Below, piece by piece: positions 52,224 through 61,686 of a stretch of DNA of 64,000 nt. Made by a program: the position numbers and the translations under genes. Under the pieces are notes generated by a model. The model was not told the DNA's origin. It saw nothing but the letters and a program-made list of their open reading frames with translations, and ran no database searches. Source of the DNA: Flavobacterium croceum DSM 17960 (GTDB lineage: Bacteria; Bacteroidota; Bacteroidia; Flavobacteriales; Flavobacteriaceae); the NCBI RefSeq assembly GCF_002917885.1, contig NZ_PQNY01000006.1:107078-171077 (forward strand), read 5' to 3'. Within the stretch, counting starts at the first letter, position 1. Every line of letters starts with the position of its first letter.

Positions 52224-52532
52224 TTATACTTGTTCTTTTTTAATAAGGTACACATAAACCCATGTCAGTGTAAAGGTTGGTATAATGTCTACACCAGGTA
52301 TAAGCTCTTCAATAAAATCTATAGTACCCGCAATTTTACCTGTAGTACCTTTATACATACTAGCCAACAATAATGCCGAAATGGGTGCCCAAATTACATC
52401 AATAAACTCTCCCAAACCAGGTATAGCGTAACTCATCATACCTATCAAATCAAAAAAAATACCCAAAACCAATTTTACCATTTTATAGGATTTTTGTTGA
52501 GGTACAGTTTCTAATTGCAATTCTTTTGTCAT
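52224..52532 (-). CDS. Small membrane protein, unknown function
   Basis: The 102 residues contain three hydrophobic helices: 20-40 (VKLVLGIFFDLIGMMSY), 45-60 (FIDVIWAPISALLLA) and 82-98 (IPTFTLTWVYVYLI). Short Gly/Pro-rich turns lie between them. No catalytic residues or signal cleavage site are seen. I do not recognise the family. The gene lies alone on the minus strand between two + strand operons, after the ppk2 terminator. Length and polarity suggest a simple inner-membrane protein with both ends in the cytosol. Confidence 0.7.
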   Translation of the reverse strand: MTKELQLETVPQQKSYKMVKLVLGIFFDLIGMMSYAIPGLGEFIDVIWAPISALLLASMYKGTTGKIAGTIDFIEELIPGVDIIPTFTLTWVYVYLIKKEQV

Positions 52533-52602
52533 TTTTATAAAATTATTTTGAGTCGAATATTACAAAACGTATGCCATTTTTTTACAATCATTTTATAAAC
52601 AA

Positions 52603-52610
52603 TATATTTG
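52603..52610 (+). promoter_or_regulatory. -7 element of the lolD-like gene
   Basis: TATATTTG fits TAnnTTTG, 22 bases before the ATG. Confidence 0.5.
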
Positions 52611-52632
52611 TACATCAAAACGTTTACTAAAC

Positions 52633-53292
52633 ATGATTATTGCCAAAAACATTCATAAACATTACAACGAACTTCACGTATTAAAAGGCGTTGATTTACA
52701 TATTAAAAAAGGCGAAATTGTTTCTATTGTAGGGGCTTCAGGCGCAGGAAAAACTACTTTATTACAAATTTTGGGAACCTTAGATAGCCCTGACAAAAAC
52801 TACAATTCTAGTTTAGAAATACAAGGCGTGTCTGTACTCGGCATGAAAGATAAGGTACTCTCAAAATTTAGAAACGAAAATTTAGGTTTTATTTTTCAAT
52901 TTCATCAATTACTTCCAGAATTTACAGCACTAGAAAACGTTTGTATTCCAGCATATATTGCCCATAAAAATAAAAAAGAAACAGAACTAGAAGCAAAACA
53001 AATATTATCATTTTTAGGACTTGAAGCACGAATAAACCATAAACCTTCAGAACTTTCTGGCGGTGAACAACAACGTGTAGCTGTTGCGAGAGCCTTAATA
53101 AATAAACCTGCCGTTATTTTTGCCGACGAGCCATCTGGAAATTTAGATACCGCAAGTGCCGAAAATTTACATCAGTTGTTTTTTAAGTTACGAGATGAAT
53201 TTGGACAAACCTTTGTAATTGTTACCCACAATGAACAATTGGCAAATATGGCCGATAGAAAATTGGTAATGAAAGACGGAAATATTCTATAA
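52633..53292 (+). CDS. lolD: LolD/MacB-type ABC transporter ATPase
   Basis: The 219-residue ATPase has Walker [11 protein letters not shown] (33-42), Q-loop [18 protein letters not shown], signature [15 protein letters not shown] and Walker [12 protein letters not shown]. The [10 protein letters not shown] block identifies the lipoprotein-releasing LolD subgroup over general importers. LolD powers transfer of lipoproteins from the inner to the outer membrane, together with LolC/E permeases. No permease gene is adjacent, so the partner must be encoded elsewhere. The next gene begins one base after its stop. Confidence 0.88.
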   Translation: MIIAKNIHKHYNELHVLKGVDLHIKKGEIVSIVGASGAGKTTLLQILGTLDSPDKNYNSSLEIQGVSVLGMKDKVLSKFRNENLGFIFQFHQLLPEFTALENVCIPAYIAHKNKKETELEAKQILSFLGLEARINHKPSELSGGEQQRVAVARALINKPAVIFADEPSGNLDTASAENLHQLFFKLRDEFGQTFVIVTHNEQLANMADRKLVMKDGNIL

Positions 53293-53293
53293 T

Positions 53294-54061
53294 TTGATAC
53301 CAAAACATGAACTAAAGTCTTTCTTAGACGAAAAAGTTGCACTCTACAACAATCCAAGTTTTATTACAACAGATCCTATACAAATTCCACATCTTTTTAC
53401 AGTAAAAGAAGATATAGAAATAGCTGCTTTTTTAACAGCTACCATTGCTTGGGGTAATAGAACAATGATTATTAAGAATGCACACAAAATGATGTCTATA
53501 ATGGGTAATGCTCCCTATGATTTTGTTATGAATTATTCTAAAAATGATTTAGAAAAGTTGGATAATTTTGTTCATCGCACTTTCAATTCCACCGATTTTG
53601 ATTCATTTATAAGAGCACTACAAAATATGTACAAAAACCACAATGGCTTAGAACACGTATTTACACAACACCAAACTCAAAATTCACTACAACCAGCCAT
53701 TACCGAATTTAAAAAATTATTTTTTCAAATAAACCACCATGTTCGAACCCAAAAACATATTTCCGACCCAAGTTTAAACTCTGCAGCCAAACGCATCAAT
53801 ATGTTTTTACGTTGGATGATTCGTAAAGACAATACAGGTGTCGATTTTGGTATTTGGCAAAGTATAGATAGTTCAAAATTGTCTTGTCCGCTCGATGTTC
53901 ATTCTGGAAATGTTGCTCGTAAACTAGGTTTAATAACCCGAAAACAAAACGATGCTAAAACGCTCAACGAGTTAGATTACAATTTAAGAGCAATAGATCC
54001 AATTGATCCAGTAAAGTACGATTTTGCATTATTTGGATTAGGTGTTTTTGAAAAATTTTAG
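53294..54061 (+). CDS. TIGR02757-family protein
   Basis: The 255-residue protein starts at a TTG (the only in-frame start near the preceding stop) and gives MIPKHELKSFLDEKVALYNNPSFI, the usual N-terminus of this group. Further blocks are DPIQIPHLF, IAAFLTATIAWGNRTMIIKNA, NMFLRWMIRKDNTGVDFGIW and CPLDVHSGNVARKLGLI. A helical HhH-DNA glycosylase-like core with the LDVHSGNVARKLGL segment hints at nucleic-acid binding. The function is unknown. The one-base spacing ties it to the lolD-like ATPase. Confidence 0.85.
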   Translation: MIPKHELKSFLDEKVALYNNPSFITTDPIQIPHLFTVKEDIEIAAFLTATIAWGNRTMIIKNAHKMMSIMGNAPYDFVMNYSKNDLEKLDNFVHRTFNSTDFDSFIRALQNMYKNHNGLEHVFTQHQTQNSLQPAITEFKKLFFQINHHVRTQKHISDPSLNSAAKRINMFLRWMIRKDNTGVDFGIWQSIDSSKLSCPLDVHSGNVARKLGLITRKQNDAKTLNELDYNLRAIDPIDPVKYDFALFGLGVFEKF

Positions 54062-54140
54062 GCATAAAAAATAGATATCAATTTAGCAAATACAAGGCTA
54101 GATTATGACAAAATAAGTATCTAAAAACCAAAATTATTTC

Positions 54141-54148
54141 TAAATTTG
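54141..54148 (+). promoter_or_regulatory. -7 element of the udk operon
   Basis: TAAATTTG fits TAnnTTTG, 28 bases before the udk ATG. Confidence 0.5.
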
Positions 54149-54176
54149 TAGTGAAATAAAATATAACACAACACCA

Positions 54177-54785
54177 ATGCTAATAATAGGAATTGCAGGC
54201 GGTACAGGTTCTGGTAAAACTACTGTAGTACATCAAATTATGAATGAATTACCCGAAACCGAAGTAGGGATAATCTCTCAAGACTCCTACTACCGTCAAA
54301 ATGTAGGAATGAGTTTTGAAGAAAGAAGCAAAATAAATTTTGATCATCCTCGTGCTATAGATTTTGAACTGTTGGTACAACACTTAAAAGATTTAAAAGC
54401 TGGTAAAACTATAGAACAACCCGTATATTCTTTTGTAACACACAATCGTACCGATGATACTGTACTTACACACCCAAGAAAAGTAATGATTGTAGAAGGA
54501 ATTCTTATACTAAGTAACCCCGAATTACGAGAAATGTTTGATATAAAAGTATTTGTTCATGCCGATTCAGATGAAAGATTAATTCGTCGATTAAAACGAG
54601 ATATTGCCGAGCGCGGACGTGACATGGATGAGGTTTTAAACCGATATCAAACCACCCTAAAACCAATGCATCAACAATTTATAGAGCCCACAAAAGCTTT
54701 TGCCGATATTATTATACCTAACGACAAATACAACACTGTAGCTATAGATGTAGTAAGAGCCGTAATAAACCAACGTTTAGTTTAA
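54177..54785 (+). CDS. udk: Uridine/cytidine kinase
   Basis: Udk phosphorylates uridine and cytidine to the monophosphates in pyrimidine salvage. The 202-residue protein has the P-loop IAGGTGSGKTT (6-16), the substrate loop ISQDSYYRQN, NFDHPRAIDF, the VEGILIL strand and the RLIRRLKRDIAERGRD lid. In flavobacteria it commonly precedes the divIC-like gene and the mutase genes, as here. The next ORF starts two bases after its stop. Confidence 0.96.
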   Translation: MLIIGIAGGTGSGKTTVVHQIMNELPETEVGIISQDSYYRQNVGMSFEERSKINFDHPRAIDFELLVQHLKDLKAGKTIEQPVYSFVTHNRTDDTVLTHPRKVMIVEGILILSNPELREMFDIKVFVHADSDERLIRRLKRDIAERGRDMDEVLNRYQTTLKPMHQQFIEPTKAFADIIIPNDKYNTVAIDVVRAVINQRLV

Positions 54786-54787
54786 CT

Positions 54788-55141
54788 ATGAACAAATACC
54801 TCCAAAACTTATTTCTTAAATACCCTTGGCTTAAAACATTGGCAAACAAATACGTTTTGGTATCACTATTTTTTGTGATTTGGATGGTATTTCTAGACAA
54901 TTATTCGCTACTCAACCATCGAGAATTAGACAAAGTTATCAACAAACTAGAAGACAACAAAAGCTACTTTCAACAAGAAATTAAAAAAGACGAAAAAAGC
55001 ATTAAAAAACTCCAAGATATTAATGAAATAGAACGTTTTGCTCGCGAAAAATACTTTATGAAACGCGATAGCGAAGACATTTATATTATTGATATTGAAG
55101 AAGACCGAATAAAAGATAGTTTATTAGAAGCAAATCAATAG
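54788..55141 (+). CDS. FtsB/DivIC-type septum formation protein
   Basis: This is a 117-residue bitopic protein. A short cytosolic basic part (LFLKYPWLKTLANKY) precedes one transmembrane helix at about 25-42 (VLVSLFFVIWMVFL). A periplasmic coiled coil follows (HRELDKVINKLEDNKSYFQQEIKKDEKSIKKL) with the C-terminal block INEIERFAREKYFMKRDSEDIYII. This is the FtsB/DivIC pattern. Such proteins join FtsL and FtsQ in the divisome. It is co-transcribed with udk and probably with the mutase genes downstream. Confidence 0.88.
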   Translation: MNKYLQNLFLKYPWLKTLANKYVLVSLFFVIWMVFLDNYSLLNHRELDKVINKLEDNKSYFQQEIKKDEKSIKKLQDINEIERFAREKYFMKRDSEDIYIIDIEEDRIKDSLLEANQ

Positions 55142-55151
55142 GCAATTGCTA

Positions 55152-55203
55152 TAGCCTATTCCCGCTGTACGCGCTACATGGTAGCTTGCTTCCATCGGGG
55201 CTA
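55152..55203. repeat. GC-rich extragenic palindrome
   Basis: This block is far richer in G+C than its surroundings. The outer arms TAGCC...CCCG (55152-55164) and CGGGGCTA (55196-55203) pair with a bulge. An inner hairpin joins GCTAC (55173) with GTAGC (55181) around ATG. It resembles the REP-like palindromes scattered through Flavobacterium genomes. It sits between the divIC-like and mutA genes, and I see no second copy in the window. Confidence 0.65.
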
Positions 55204-55252
55204 AATTAGTAAACTATAAACAAGATATAATAACCTTAATACATTAGAATTC

Positions 55253-56620
55253 GTGGCAACAAAAAAAATATTTCAGGAATTTAGTCCCGTTTCTTCAGCC
55301 CAATGGAAACAACAAATTCAATACGAATTAAAAGGTGCCGACTATAACGAAACCTTAGTTTGGGAAAGTCAAGAAGGTATTAAAGTAAGACCTTTTTATC
55401 ACATAGACGAATTTGAAAAAAAGTATGCAATATCAAATCCTAAAGGTTTTGAAATTGTACAAAATATCTTTGTGCATGATGCAACAAAATCCAATCAAAA
55501 AGCGCTAAACGCATTACAGCGTGGCGCAGAATGTATACGGTTTACTCTAGAAAACCAAAATATAGATTGTGCTACATTGCTAAACAACCTACCAACATCG
55601 GCAACCTATATCTTTGTATTTCCGTTTTTATCGGTTTCATACTGTGAAAATTTGGCACAGCAAATAAATCAACAAAAACTTTGTGCTCGTTTTTGTATAG
55701 ATCCAATAGGACAGCTGTGCAAAGACGGAAATTGGTTTGAAAACCTCGAACCCGATATGCAGAAACTAAAAGAAATTTCAACTAAAAATGCTATTCCATT
55801 TTTACAAATTTCTACAGCAATTTATCAAAATTCAGGTGCCAATATTATTCAACAATTGGCGTATAGTTTAGCACACATCAATGAATATTTTACAAGAGGT
55901 ATTTCTGCCACACAGCCCATTACAATAGATGTTGCTGTAGGTACGCATTACTTTTTTGAAATTGCAAAAATAAGAGCACTACGACTACTCTATACAACAC
56001 TTGCAAAAGAATACAACCAAAATTTAGATTGCAAAATTATTGCTACACCAAGCAAGCGTAACAAAACAATTTACGACTACAACGTAAATATGTTGCGTAC
56101 AACTACCGAATGTATGAGTGCTATATTGGGTGGTGCCGATGCTGTAAGCAATCTTGCTTATGATGCAATCTACCATAAAGACAATGAATTTGGCGATAGA
56201 ATATCTAGAAATCAATTGCTTATTTTAAAACACGAAAGCTACTTTGACAAAGTAAGCAACCCTGCCGATGGTTCTTATTATATTGAAACACTCACGCAGC
56301 AACTTGCCGAAAAAGCATTAGAATTATTTAAAGATATTGAGGCGAATGGCGGATTTATCACACAATTAATAGAAGGGACTATTCAAAGAAAAATTAATGA
56401 AAGTGCTCAAAAAGAGCAAGATTTGTTCGATTCGGGAAAAGAAGTCTTATTGGGTACAAACAAATATCCAAACAAAAATGACCGTATGAAAGACAATTTA
56501 GAATTGTATCCATTTGTAAAACAAAACCCACGAAAAACCTTAATTACACCTATTATAGAAAAACGATTGGCTGAAAAATTAGAACAAGAACGCTTAGCTG
56601 AAGAATCAGTAGAACAATAA
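55253..56620 (+). CDS. mutA: Methylmalonyl-CoA mutase small subunit, no cobalamin domain
   Basis: The partner of ScpA/MutB in the mutase heterodimer starts at a GTG. Its 455 residues form a TIM-barrel homologous to the catalytic subunit: EFSPVSSAQWKQQIQYELKGADYNETLVWESQEGIKVRPFY at the start, RISRNQLLILKHESYFDKVSNPADGSYYIETLT near 325-360. It stops before the C-terminal cobalamin-binding domain, which is degenerate in other small subunits and entirely missing here. It is therefore structural rather than catalytic. It is followed by scpA, 66 bases away. Confidence 0.92.
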   Translation: MATKKIFQEFSPVSSAQWKQQIQYELKGADYNETLVWESQEGIKVRPFYHIDEFEKKYAISNPKGFEIVQNIFVHDATKSNQKALNALQRGAECIRFTLENQNIDCATLLNNLPTSATYIFVFPFLSVSYCENLAQQINQQKLCARFCIDPIGQLCKDGNWFENLEPDMQKLKEISTKNAIPFLQISTAIYQNSGANIIQQLAYSLAHINEYFTRGISATQPITIDVAVGTHYFFEIAKIRALRLLYTTLAKEYNQNLDCKIIATPSKRNKTIYDYNVNMLRTTTECMSAILGGADAVSNLAYDAIYHKDNEFGDRISRNQLLILKHESYFDKVSNPADGSYYIETLTQQLAEKALELFKDIEANGGFITQLIEGTIQRKINESAQKEQDLFDSGKEVLLGTNKYPNKNDRMKDNLELYPFVKQNPRKTLITPIIEKRLAEKLEQERLAEESVEQ

Positions 56621-56686
56621 GCTAATATGCCAATTAGTAGAATCATTATAAAGATTTTGACTTAAACCTTGAAAAATTCTCTAACT

Positions 56687-58846
56687 ATGAGAAAAAACAT
56701 ACAACATTTAACATTGGATAATTCCAAAAACTTGGCTCAAGGCACTACCGAACTGAACCAAGTTGAACCTGAAACGTCAAGCCTAGAACAAAAGTTTACT
56801 ACGGCAGAAGGTGTCGAAGTAAAATCTGAATATTCAGAAAAAGACATAAACAACTTAGAACACCTTAATTTTGGAGCTGGTTTTGCACCCAATCTTCGTG
56901 GCCCATATGCTACTATGTATGTGCGTCGCCCTTGGACAATTCGTCAATATGCAGGATTTTCAACTGCCGAAGAAAGTAACGCTTTTTATAGAAGAAATCT
57001 TGCTGCAGGACAAAAAGGACTCTCAGTTGCTTTTGATTTAGCTACACATCGTGGCTATGATTCTGACCATGAACGTGTTGTGGGCGATGTTGGAAAAGCA
57101 GGTGTCGCTATCGACTCTGTAGAAGATATGAAAGTACTTTTCGACCAAATTCCATTAGGTGAAATGTCGGTTTCAATGACTATGAATGGAGCCGTTTTAC
57201 CAATTATGGCTTTTTATATTGTTGCTGCCGAAGAACAAGGTGTAATGCCTAACTTACTTTCTGGAACAATTCAAAACGATATTTTGAAGGAATTTATGGT
57301 GCGTAATACCTATATATATCCACCAACACCTTCTATGAAAATCATTGCTGATATTTTTGAATATACGAGCAAAAATATGCCGAAGTTTAATTCAATATCT
57401 ATTTCTGGATACCACATGCAAGAAGCTGGTGCTACTGCTGATATTGAGTTGGCATACACTTTAGCCGATGGGTTGGAATACATTCGAACTGGTTTAGCTG
57501 CAGGAATGAAAATTGATGAGTTTGCACCAAGATTGTCATTTTTTTGGGCTATTGGTATGAACCACTTTATGGAAATTGCCAAAATGCGTGCAGGTAGAAT
57601 GTTGTGGGCAAAATTAGTAAAACAATTCAATCCAAAAGACGAAAAATCATTAGCATTAAGAACACATTGTCAAACAAGTGGTTGGAGTTTAACAGAGCAA
57701 GATCCATTTAATAATGTGGCTCGTACGGCTATAGAAGCTGCCGCTGCCGCTTTTGGAGGGACTCAATCTTTACACACCAATGCTTTGGACGAAGCGATTG
57801 CTTTACCAACCGATTTTTCGGCACGAATTGCTAGAAATACTCAAATATTTTTACAAGAAGAAACTAAAATTTGCAAAACTGTAGATCCTTGGGCTGGTAG
57901 TTATTATGTAGAAAGCTTAACCGCTGAAATTGCAGAAAAAGCGTGGGCTTTAATCGAAGAAGTTGAAGAACTAGGCGGTATGACCAAAGCTATAGAAGCA
58001 GGTATACCAAAATTGCGTATTGAAGAAGCTGCTGCACGTAAACAAGCTCGTATAGATAGCGGGCAAGACATAATTGTTGGTGTAAACAAATACCGTTTGG
58101 AAAAAGAAGATCCACTGCATATATTAGAAGTTGATAACCAAACTGTTCGTAAACAACAAATTGAACGCTTAAATCAAATTAAAGAAACAAGAGATACAAG
58201 TAAAGTAACAGAATGTTTAAACAAATTGACAAATTGTGCCAAAACTGGTGCAGGAAACTTGTTAGAACTAGCTGTAGACGCTGCTCGAAATAGAGCTACT
58301 CTAGGTGAAATAAGTGATGCTCTTGAAGTTGTTTTTGGACGATATAAAGCACAAATAAGAAGTTTTAGTGGCGTGTATAGTAAAGAAATAAAAAACGACG
58401 AAAGTTTTGAAAAAGCAAAACAACTAGCCGATGCGTTTGCTCAAAAAGAAGGGCGTCGCCCAAGAATAATGATTGCCAAAATGGGGCAAGATGGTCACGA
58501 TAGAGGTGCCAAAGTAGTGGCTACTGGCTATGCCGATGTAGGCTTTGATGTAGATATTGGGCCATTGTTTCAAACGCCTCAAGAAGCTGCTAAACAAGCC
58601 GTAGAAAACGATGTACATATTTTGGGTGTTTCATCTTTAGCTGCAGGACATAAAACACTTGTCCCTCAGGTTATAGAAGAGCTGAAAAAATATGGTCGTG
58701 AAGATATTATGGTTATTGTAGGTGGCGTGATTCCTGCCCAAGATTATCAATTTCTTTTTGATGCTGGTGCTGTTGCCATTTTTGGGCCAGGCACTAAAAT
58801 TAGCGATGCCGCTATTAGTATTCTGGAAGTTTTATTACAAGATTAA
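56687..58846 (+). CDS. scpA: Methylmalonyl-CoA mutase large (catalytic) subunit
   Basis: The enzyme isomerises (R)-methylmalonyl-CoA and succinyl-CoA with adenosylcobalamin. The start is taken at [14 protein letters not shown], 18 bases after a weak TTG start. The 719-residue product has the substrate barrel ([51 protein letters not shown]) and the C-terminal cobalamin domain with DGHDRG (602-607), whose His604 is the cobalt ligand. Its chaperone MeaB is 35 kb away. The pathway uses propionyl-CoA from branched-chain amino acids or odd fatty acids, or runs backward to make propionate. Confidence 0.97.
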   Translation: MRKNIQHLTLDNSKNLAQGTTELNQVEPETSSLEQKFTTAEGVEVKSEYSEKDINNLEHLNFGAGFAPNLRGPYATMYVRRPWTIRQYAGFSTAEESNAFYRRNLAAGQKGLSVAFDLATHRGYDSDHERVVGDVGKAGVAIDSVEDMKVLFDQIPLGEMSVSMTMNGAVLPIMAFYIVAAEEQGVMPNLLSGTIQNDILKEFMVRNTYIYPPTPSMKIIADIFEYTSKNMPKFNSISISGYHMQEAGATADIELAYTLADGLEYIRTGLAAGMKIDEFAPRLSFFWAIGMNHFMEIAKMRAGRMLWAKLVKQFNPKDEKSLALRTHCQTSGWSLTEQDPFNNVARTAIEAAAAAFGGTQSLHTNALDEAIALPTDFSARIARNTQIFLQEETKICKTVDPWAGSYYVESLTAEIAEKAWALIEEVEELGGMTKAIEAGIPKLRIEEAAARKQARIDSGQDIIVGVNKYRLEKEDPLHILEVDNQTVRKQQIERLNQIKETRDTSKVTECLNKLTNCAKTGAGNLLELAVDAARNRATLGEISDALEVVFGRYKAQIRSFSGVYSKEIKNDESFEKAKQLADAFAQKEGRRPRIMIAKMGQDGHDRGAKVVATGYADVGFDVDIGPLFQTPQEAAKQAVENDVHILGVSSLAAGHKTLVPQVIEELKKYGREDIMVIVGGVIPAQDYQFLFDAGAVAIFGPGTKISDAAISILEVLLQD

Positions 58847-58865
58847 TATTTATGTTTATAAAGAA

Positions 58866-58897
58866 AGGAGTTTGTCTTTAAGGTAAACTCCTCTTTT
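58866..58897. terminator. Terminator between scpA and converging TPR gene
   Basis: An 8-bp stem (58866-58873 with 58885-58892), 11-base loop and T tract on the + strand, with A/T-rich flanks allowing two-way use. Confidence 0.7.
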
Positions 58898-58899
58898 AT

Positions 58900-60021
58900 T
58901 TAAGTTGTTTTAACTTGTATTTCTTCTTTAATTTTTAAAATTTCTTCTTTTATTTTTCTACAATAAAAATACACCAACACTAATACAATAAAAAGCCCTA
59001 CTATTATAAAAACTATTATAAAATAAATAGTCATTTCGTTGGAGTTTTTATTGATTTCACTTTGCTTTTCTGATAGTAAACTATTTATAGACTGACGCTC
59101 ATTTTGTCGTAAAGAAGTTTGTGTATCTCTATATTTTTGTTCATAATATTGATATTCTTTTAGATTATTTAAAGCTAAATAATTTTCAGATAAACCTTTG
59201 TAAACTTCTTGATTGAGTACTAAATCATTCACATCTTTAGACACAATCAAAGCGTCTTTTAGCAAACTTATTGCCTGATGATAATTCCCTTTTGAAGTAT
59301 ATACTTGTGCTAAGCCTTTTTTTGCAAAAGCTACCAAGCTACTCGCCTTCACTTTTTGAGCGTCGTGTATGGCTTCATTAAAACTAATAATCGCTTGTTC
59401 ATAATCAGACATAAGCATATAGCAATTACCCTTATTGTATTTTGCAATACTGAGTTTATTGAAATTGCTTTTTAAATCTTGTGATTGTTTTATTTCATCT
59501 ATTCCTTTATTAAAAAACGCTATGGCTATATCACAACTTAACTTATCTTTATATATAAATCCTCTTACCATGTAGTTTATGCCTAAACTCACCTTTACAG
59601 AATTTTTATCGGGATATTGCAGACACAATTTTTCGGCTTCATCTAAATATTGAATAGCCTTATCGTAAATTTTAAGTTGGTGATATTGAATTCCAATTTT
59701 ATTAATAATTTGAATTTGAAGTAATTTATCGTCACTCTGTGGTAGCAAATTACTAGCCTTAATTACATATTCTAAAGATTTTTGGTAATTTCTTTTTGAT
59801 GAATACCCATCGGATATAAGCTTATATGCTTTTATTCTTGACTCTGTAGACAAATCAAGATTCTTTAGTATAGAATCTCCAACTTTTATAACTTTTTCAG
59901 GATTTTCATACATTAACAAAGCTGTTTTCTTTATCAAATCATCAATTTTCTTTTGATTTTGAGAAAAACAAATCAAATGAAATAGCATGAAAAATGTTAG
60001 ATGTAGATACTTATTCTTCAT
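58900..60021 (-). CDS. TPR signalling protein lacking a DNA-binding domain
   Basis: The start is taken at MKNKYLHLTFFMLFHLICFSQ (signal peptide); a TTG six bases earlier is weaker. Of 373 residues, 25-300 are TPR repeats (for example IQYLDEAEKLCLQYPDKNSVKVSLGINYMVRG and YKGLSENYLALNNLKEYQYYEQKYRD). One membrane helix follows at about 327-350 (IYFIIVFIIVGLFIVLVLVYFYC) and then 24 charged residues. Its neighbour, a TPR/AraC fusion of the same design, has a DNA-binding part after the membrane helix; this one ends where that would begin. It overlaps the end of the neighbour by 11 bases. Confidence 0.8.
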   Translation of the reverse strand: MKNKYLHLTFFMLFHLICFSQNQKKIDDLIKKTALLMYENPEKVIKVGDSILKNLDLSTESRIKAYKLISDGYSSKRNYQKSLEYVIKASNLLPQSDDKLLQIQIINKIGIQYHQLKIYDKAIQYLDEAEKLCLQYPDKNSVKVSLGINYMVRGFIYKDKLSCDIAIAFFNKGIDEIKQSQDLKSNFNKLSIAKYNKGNCYMLMSDYEQAIISFNEAIHDAQKVKASSLVAFAKKGLAQVYTSKGNYHQAISLLKDALIVSKDVNDLVLNQEVYKGLSENYLALNNLKEYQYYEQKYRDTQTSLRQNERQSINSLLSEKQSEINKNSNEMTIYFIIVFIIVGLFIVLVLVYFYCRKIKEEILKIKEEIQVKTT

Positions 60022-61606
60022 ACTCAATATTTTTTATAGTATTTGTTGCGGTATCTTCTTTTAATAAGTCGATAAAAGTTACAGGAGCAATACCTGTAAT
60101 AGACTTAAAAACAGTCGCAAAACTACTATGAGAAGAAAAACCAGCATCTTCGGCAAGATAACTTATTTTATAATTCATATAATTAGCATCTGTTTTTAAT
60201 TTTTCTACTATATAATTTACTCTAAGTTTATTAATATAAGTATTAAAATTAACGTTATAATGTTTATTTATTATCTCTGATAAATATTTAGTATTTGTAT
60301 CAAACTGCGATGCCAAATTGGCCAATGACATTTCTTTATTGGTAAATTTTTTTGTTTGTTCAAACTTTTTGAGTTTATTAAGAATAATTTGTTCGGTTTC
60401 GGTGGGTATAAGAGATCTTTTTTGTGCTTCTTTTTTCTCTGTATATCTATTAACCATGTTATTTCGGGTAACCTCCAAATAATTTAATAGTTCTGTTACT
60501 CTCTTTTTTTCGGCAATTGTTTTGTTAAAATAGAAAAACACTACTATAAGCAACATTATAGAAACACCTATTGTTACCACTAATTTATTAATATTAGATT
60601 TATTTCTTTGTGCCGATAATTCTTCTTTTTCTTGAGATATCAAATTAAAAGCAGTATTAACAGCCTCTTGTTCTGTATTTTCAATTTGTGTTAATTTACT
60701 TAAATAAAGATTGTTATAATAAACATAATTTGCTTTATCATTTAAAACTAAATAATTCATTACCAAATTTTTGCTCGAAACTTGCTGTAAATATTGATTG
60801 TCTAGTTTTTCTGAAAGTGATAAAGACTTTTTAAGCATATCAATTGCTAATGCATACTTTTCTTCTCTAAAAAGATTATCTGCATAACCTATAAGGGCAT
60901 AAGAATGCGAAAAATAATCCAAAGGTTTTTGGCTTGACAGCTCTATCAATTTTTGATAATAGGTATTACTTTCTTCTAGAGAATTATCTACTGACGTTTG
61001 CTTTGCTTTTATCTGCCAATATCTTTTTAACAATATAGTTTTATCAATAGTTTGTAAAGTATTAATTTGTCTATATAGCCTTAACAGCAACTCATATGTT
61101 TTATTACTGATTTTACTTTTTAATAAAACTTCAAGTTCAATTAATTCTATATACGTTTTATAGTAGTTTTTTTTATAAGTATCTACTATTTTAGCTTGGT
61201 ATATTTTTGATAAATCTAAAAATGATTTGAATTCTTTATCTAAAAACAAATCTCTCATAATCAAAGCCTTTATTAAATTTAGCTCACAATTATTTTCAAA
61301 AGATAGTACGTCTTGGGTATGCTTAATTTTAAATAAATATTCTAAAGCATTTGTATAATCTGATTTAATAAAATAGACCTTGCCTATAAGAAGATTATTT
61401 TTTGCTTTTTCTTGATCAGAATCGGAACTTTTTAATAACAAAAAACCAATTTTAAGAGCCTCATTAGGGTTTGAAAGAGATAAATTTTCTGTATCAACAA
61501 CAGCTAATTTTTGGTTAGAAGCCTGTTGAGCAGTTAATGACATAGAAATAAAAGCCATTAAAAAACAGCTTGTTCTTACTATATAATTTATTATCACTTG
61601 TTTCAT
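60011..61606 (-). CDS. Membrane-anchored TPR / AraC-type transcription regulator
   Basis: The 531-residue product starts at MKQVIINYIVRTSCFLMAFISMSLTAQQ. A signal-like helix (res 1-28) leads to TPR repeats (about 35-320). A transmembrane helix follows at about 338-360 (VVTIGVSIMLLIVVFFYFN), then a coiled linker and a C-terminal AraC-type double HTH (LANLASQFDTNTKYLSEIINKHYNVNFNTYINKLR, then ISYLAEDAGFSSHSSFATVFKSITGIAPVTF). Sensing outside would thus be coupled to DNA binding inside. It is followed by a truncated relative in the same operon. Its -7 element is at 61612-61619. Confidence 0.9.
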   Translation of the reverse strand: MKQVIINYIVRTSCFLMAFISMSLTAQQASNQKLAVVDTENLSLSNPNEALKIGFLLLKSSDSDQEKAKNNLLIGKVYFIKSDYTNALEYLFKIKHTQDVLSFENNCELNLIKALIMRDLFLDKEFKSFLDLSKIYQAKIVDTYKKNYYKTYIELIELEVLLKSKISNKTYELLLRLYRQINTLQTIDKTILLKRYWQIKAKQTSVDNSLEESNTYYQKLIELSSQKPLDYFSHSYALIGYADNLFREEKYALAIDMLKKSLSLSEKLDNQYLQQVSSKNLVMNYLVLNDKANYVYYNNLYLSKLTQIENTEQEAVNTAFNLISQEKEELSAQRNKSNINKLVVTIGVSIMLLIVVFFYFNKTIAEKKRVTELLNYLEVTRNNMVNRYTEKKEAQKRSLIPTETEQIILNKLKKFEQTKKFTNKEMSLANLASQFDTNTKYLSEIINKHYNVNFNTYINKLRVNYIVEKLKTDANYMNYKISYLAEDAGFSSHSSFATVFKSITGIAPVTFIDLLKEDTATNTIKNIEYEE

Positions 61607-61611
61607 TAAGA

Positions 61612-61619
61612 CAAATGTA
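61612..61619 (-). promoter_or_regulatory. -7 element of the TPR/AraC operon
   Basis: On the minus strand this reads TACATTTG. It ends five bases before the ATG at 61606, so the transcript is nearly leaderless, and the upstream ATG at 61624 lies within the promoter. Confidence 0.55.
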
Positions 61620-61633
61620 TACATTATAATTAG

Positions 61634-61660
61634 AAAAGCTATTCGTTATGAATAGCTTTT
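61634..61660 (-). terminator. Terminator of the T9SS-exported protein gene
   Basis: A perfect 11-bp stem (61634-61644 with 61650-61660) and 5-nt loop; on the minus strand it follows the gene end at 61687 by 26 bases. Confidence 0.8.
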
Positions 61661-61686
61661 AAATTTAATAATAATTTTAACTTTTT

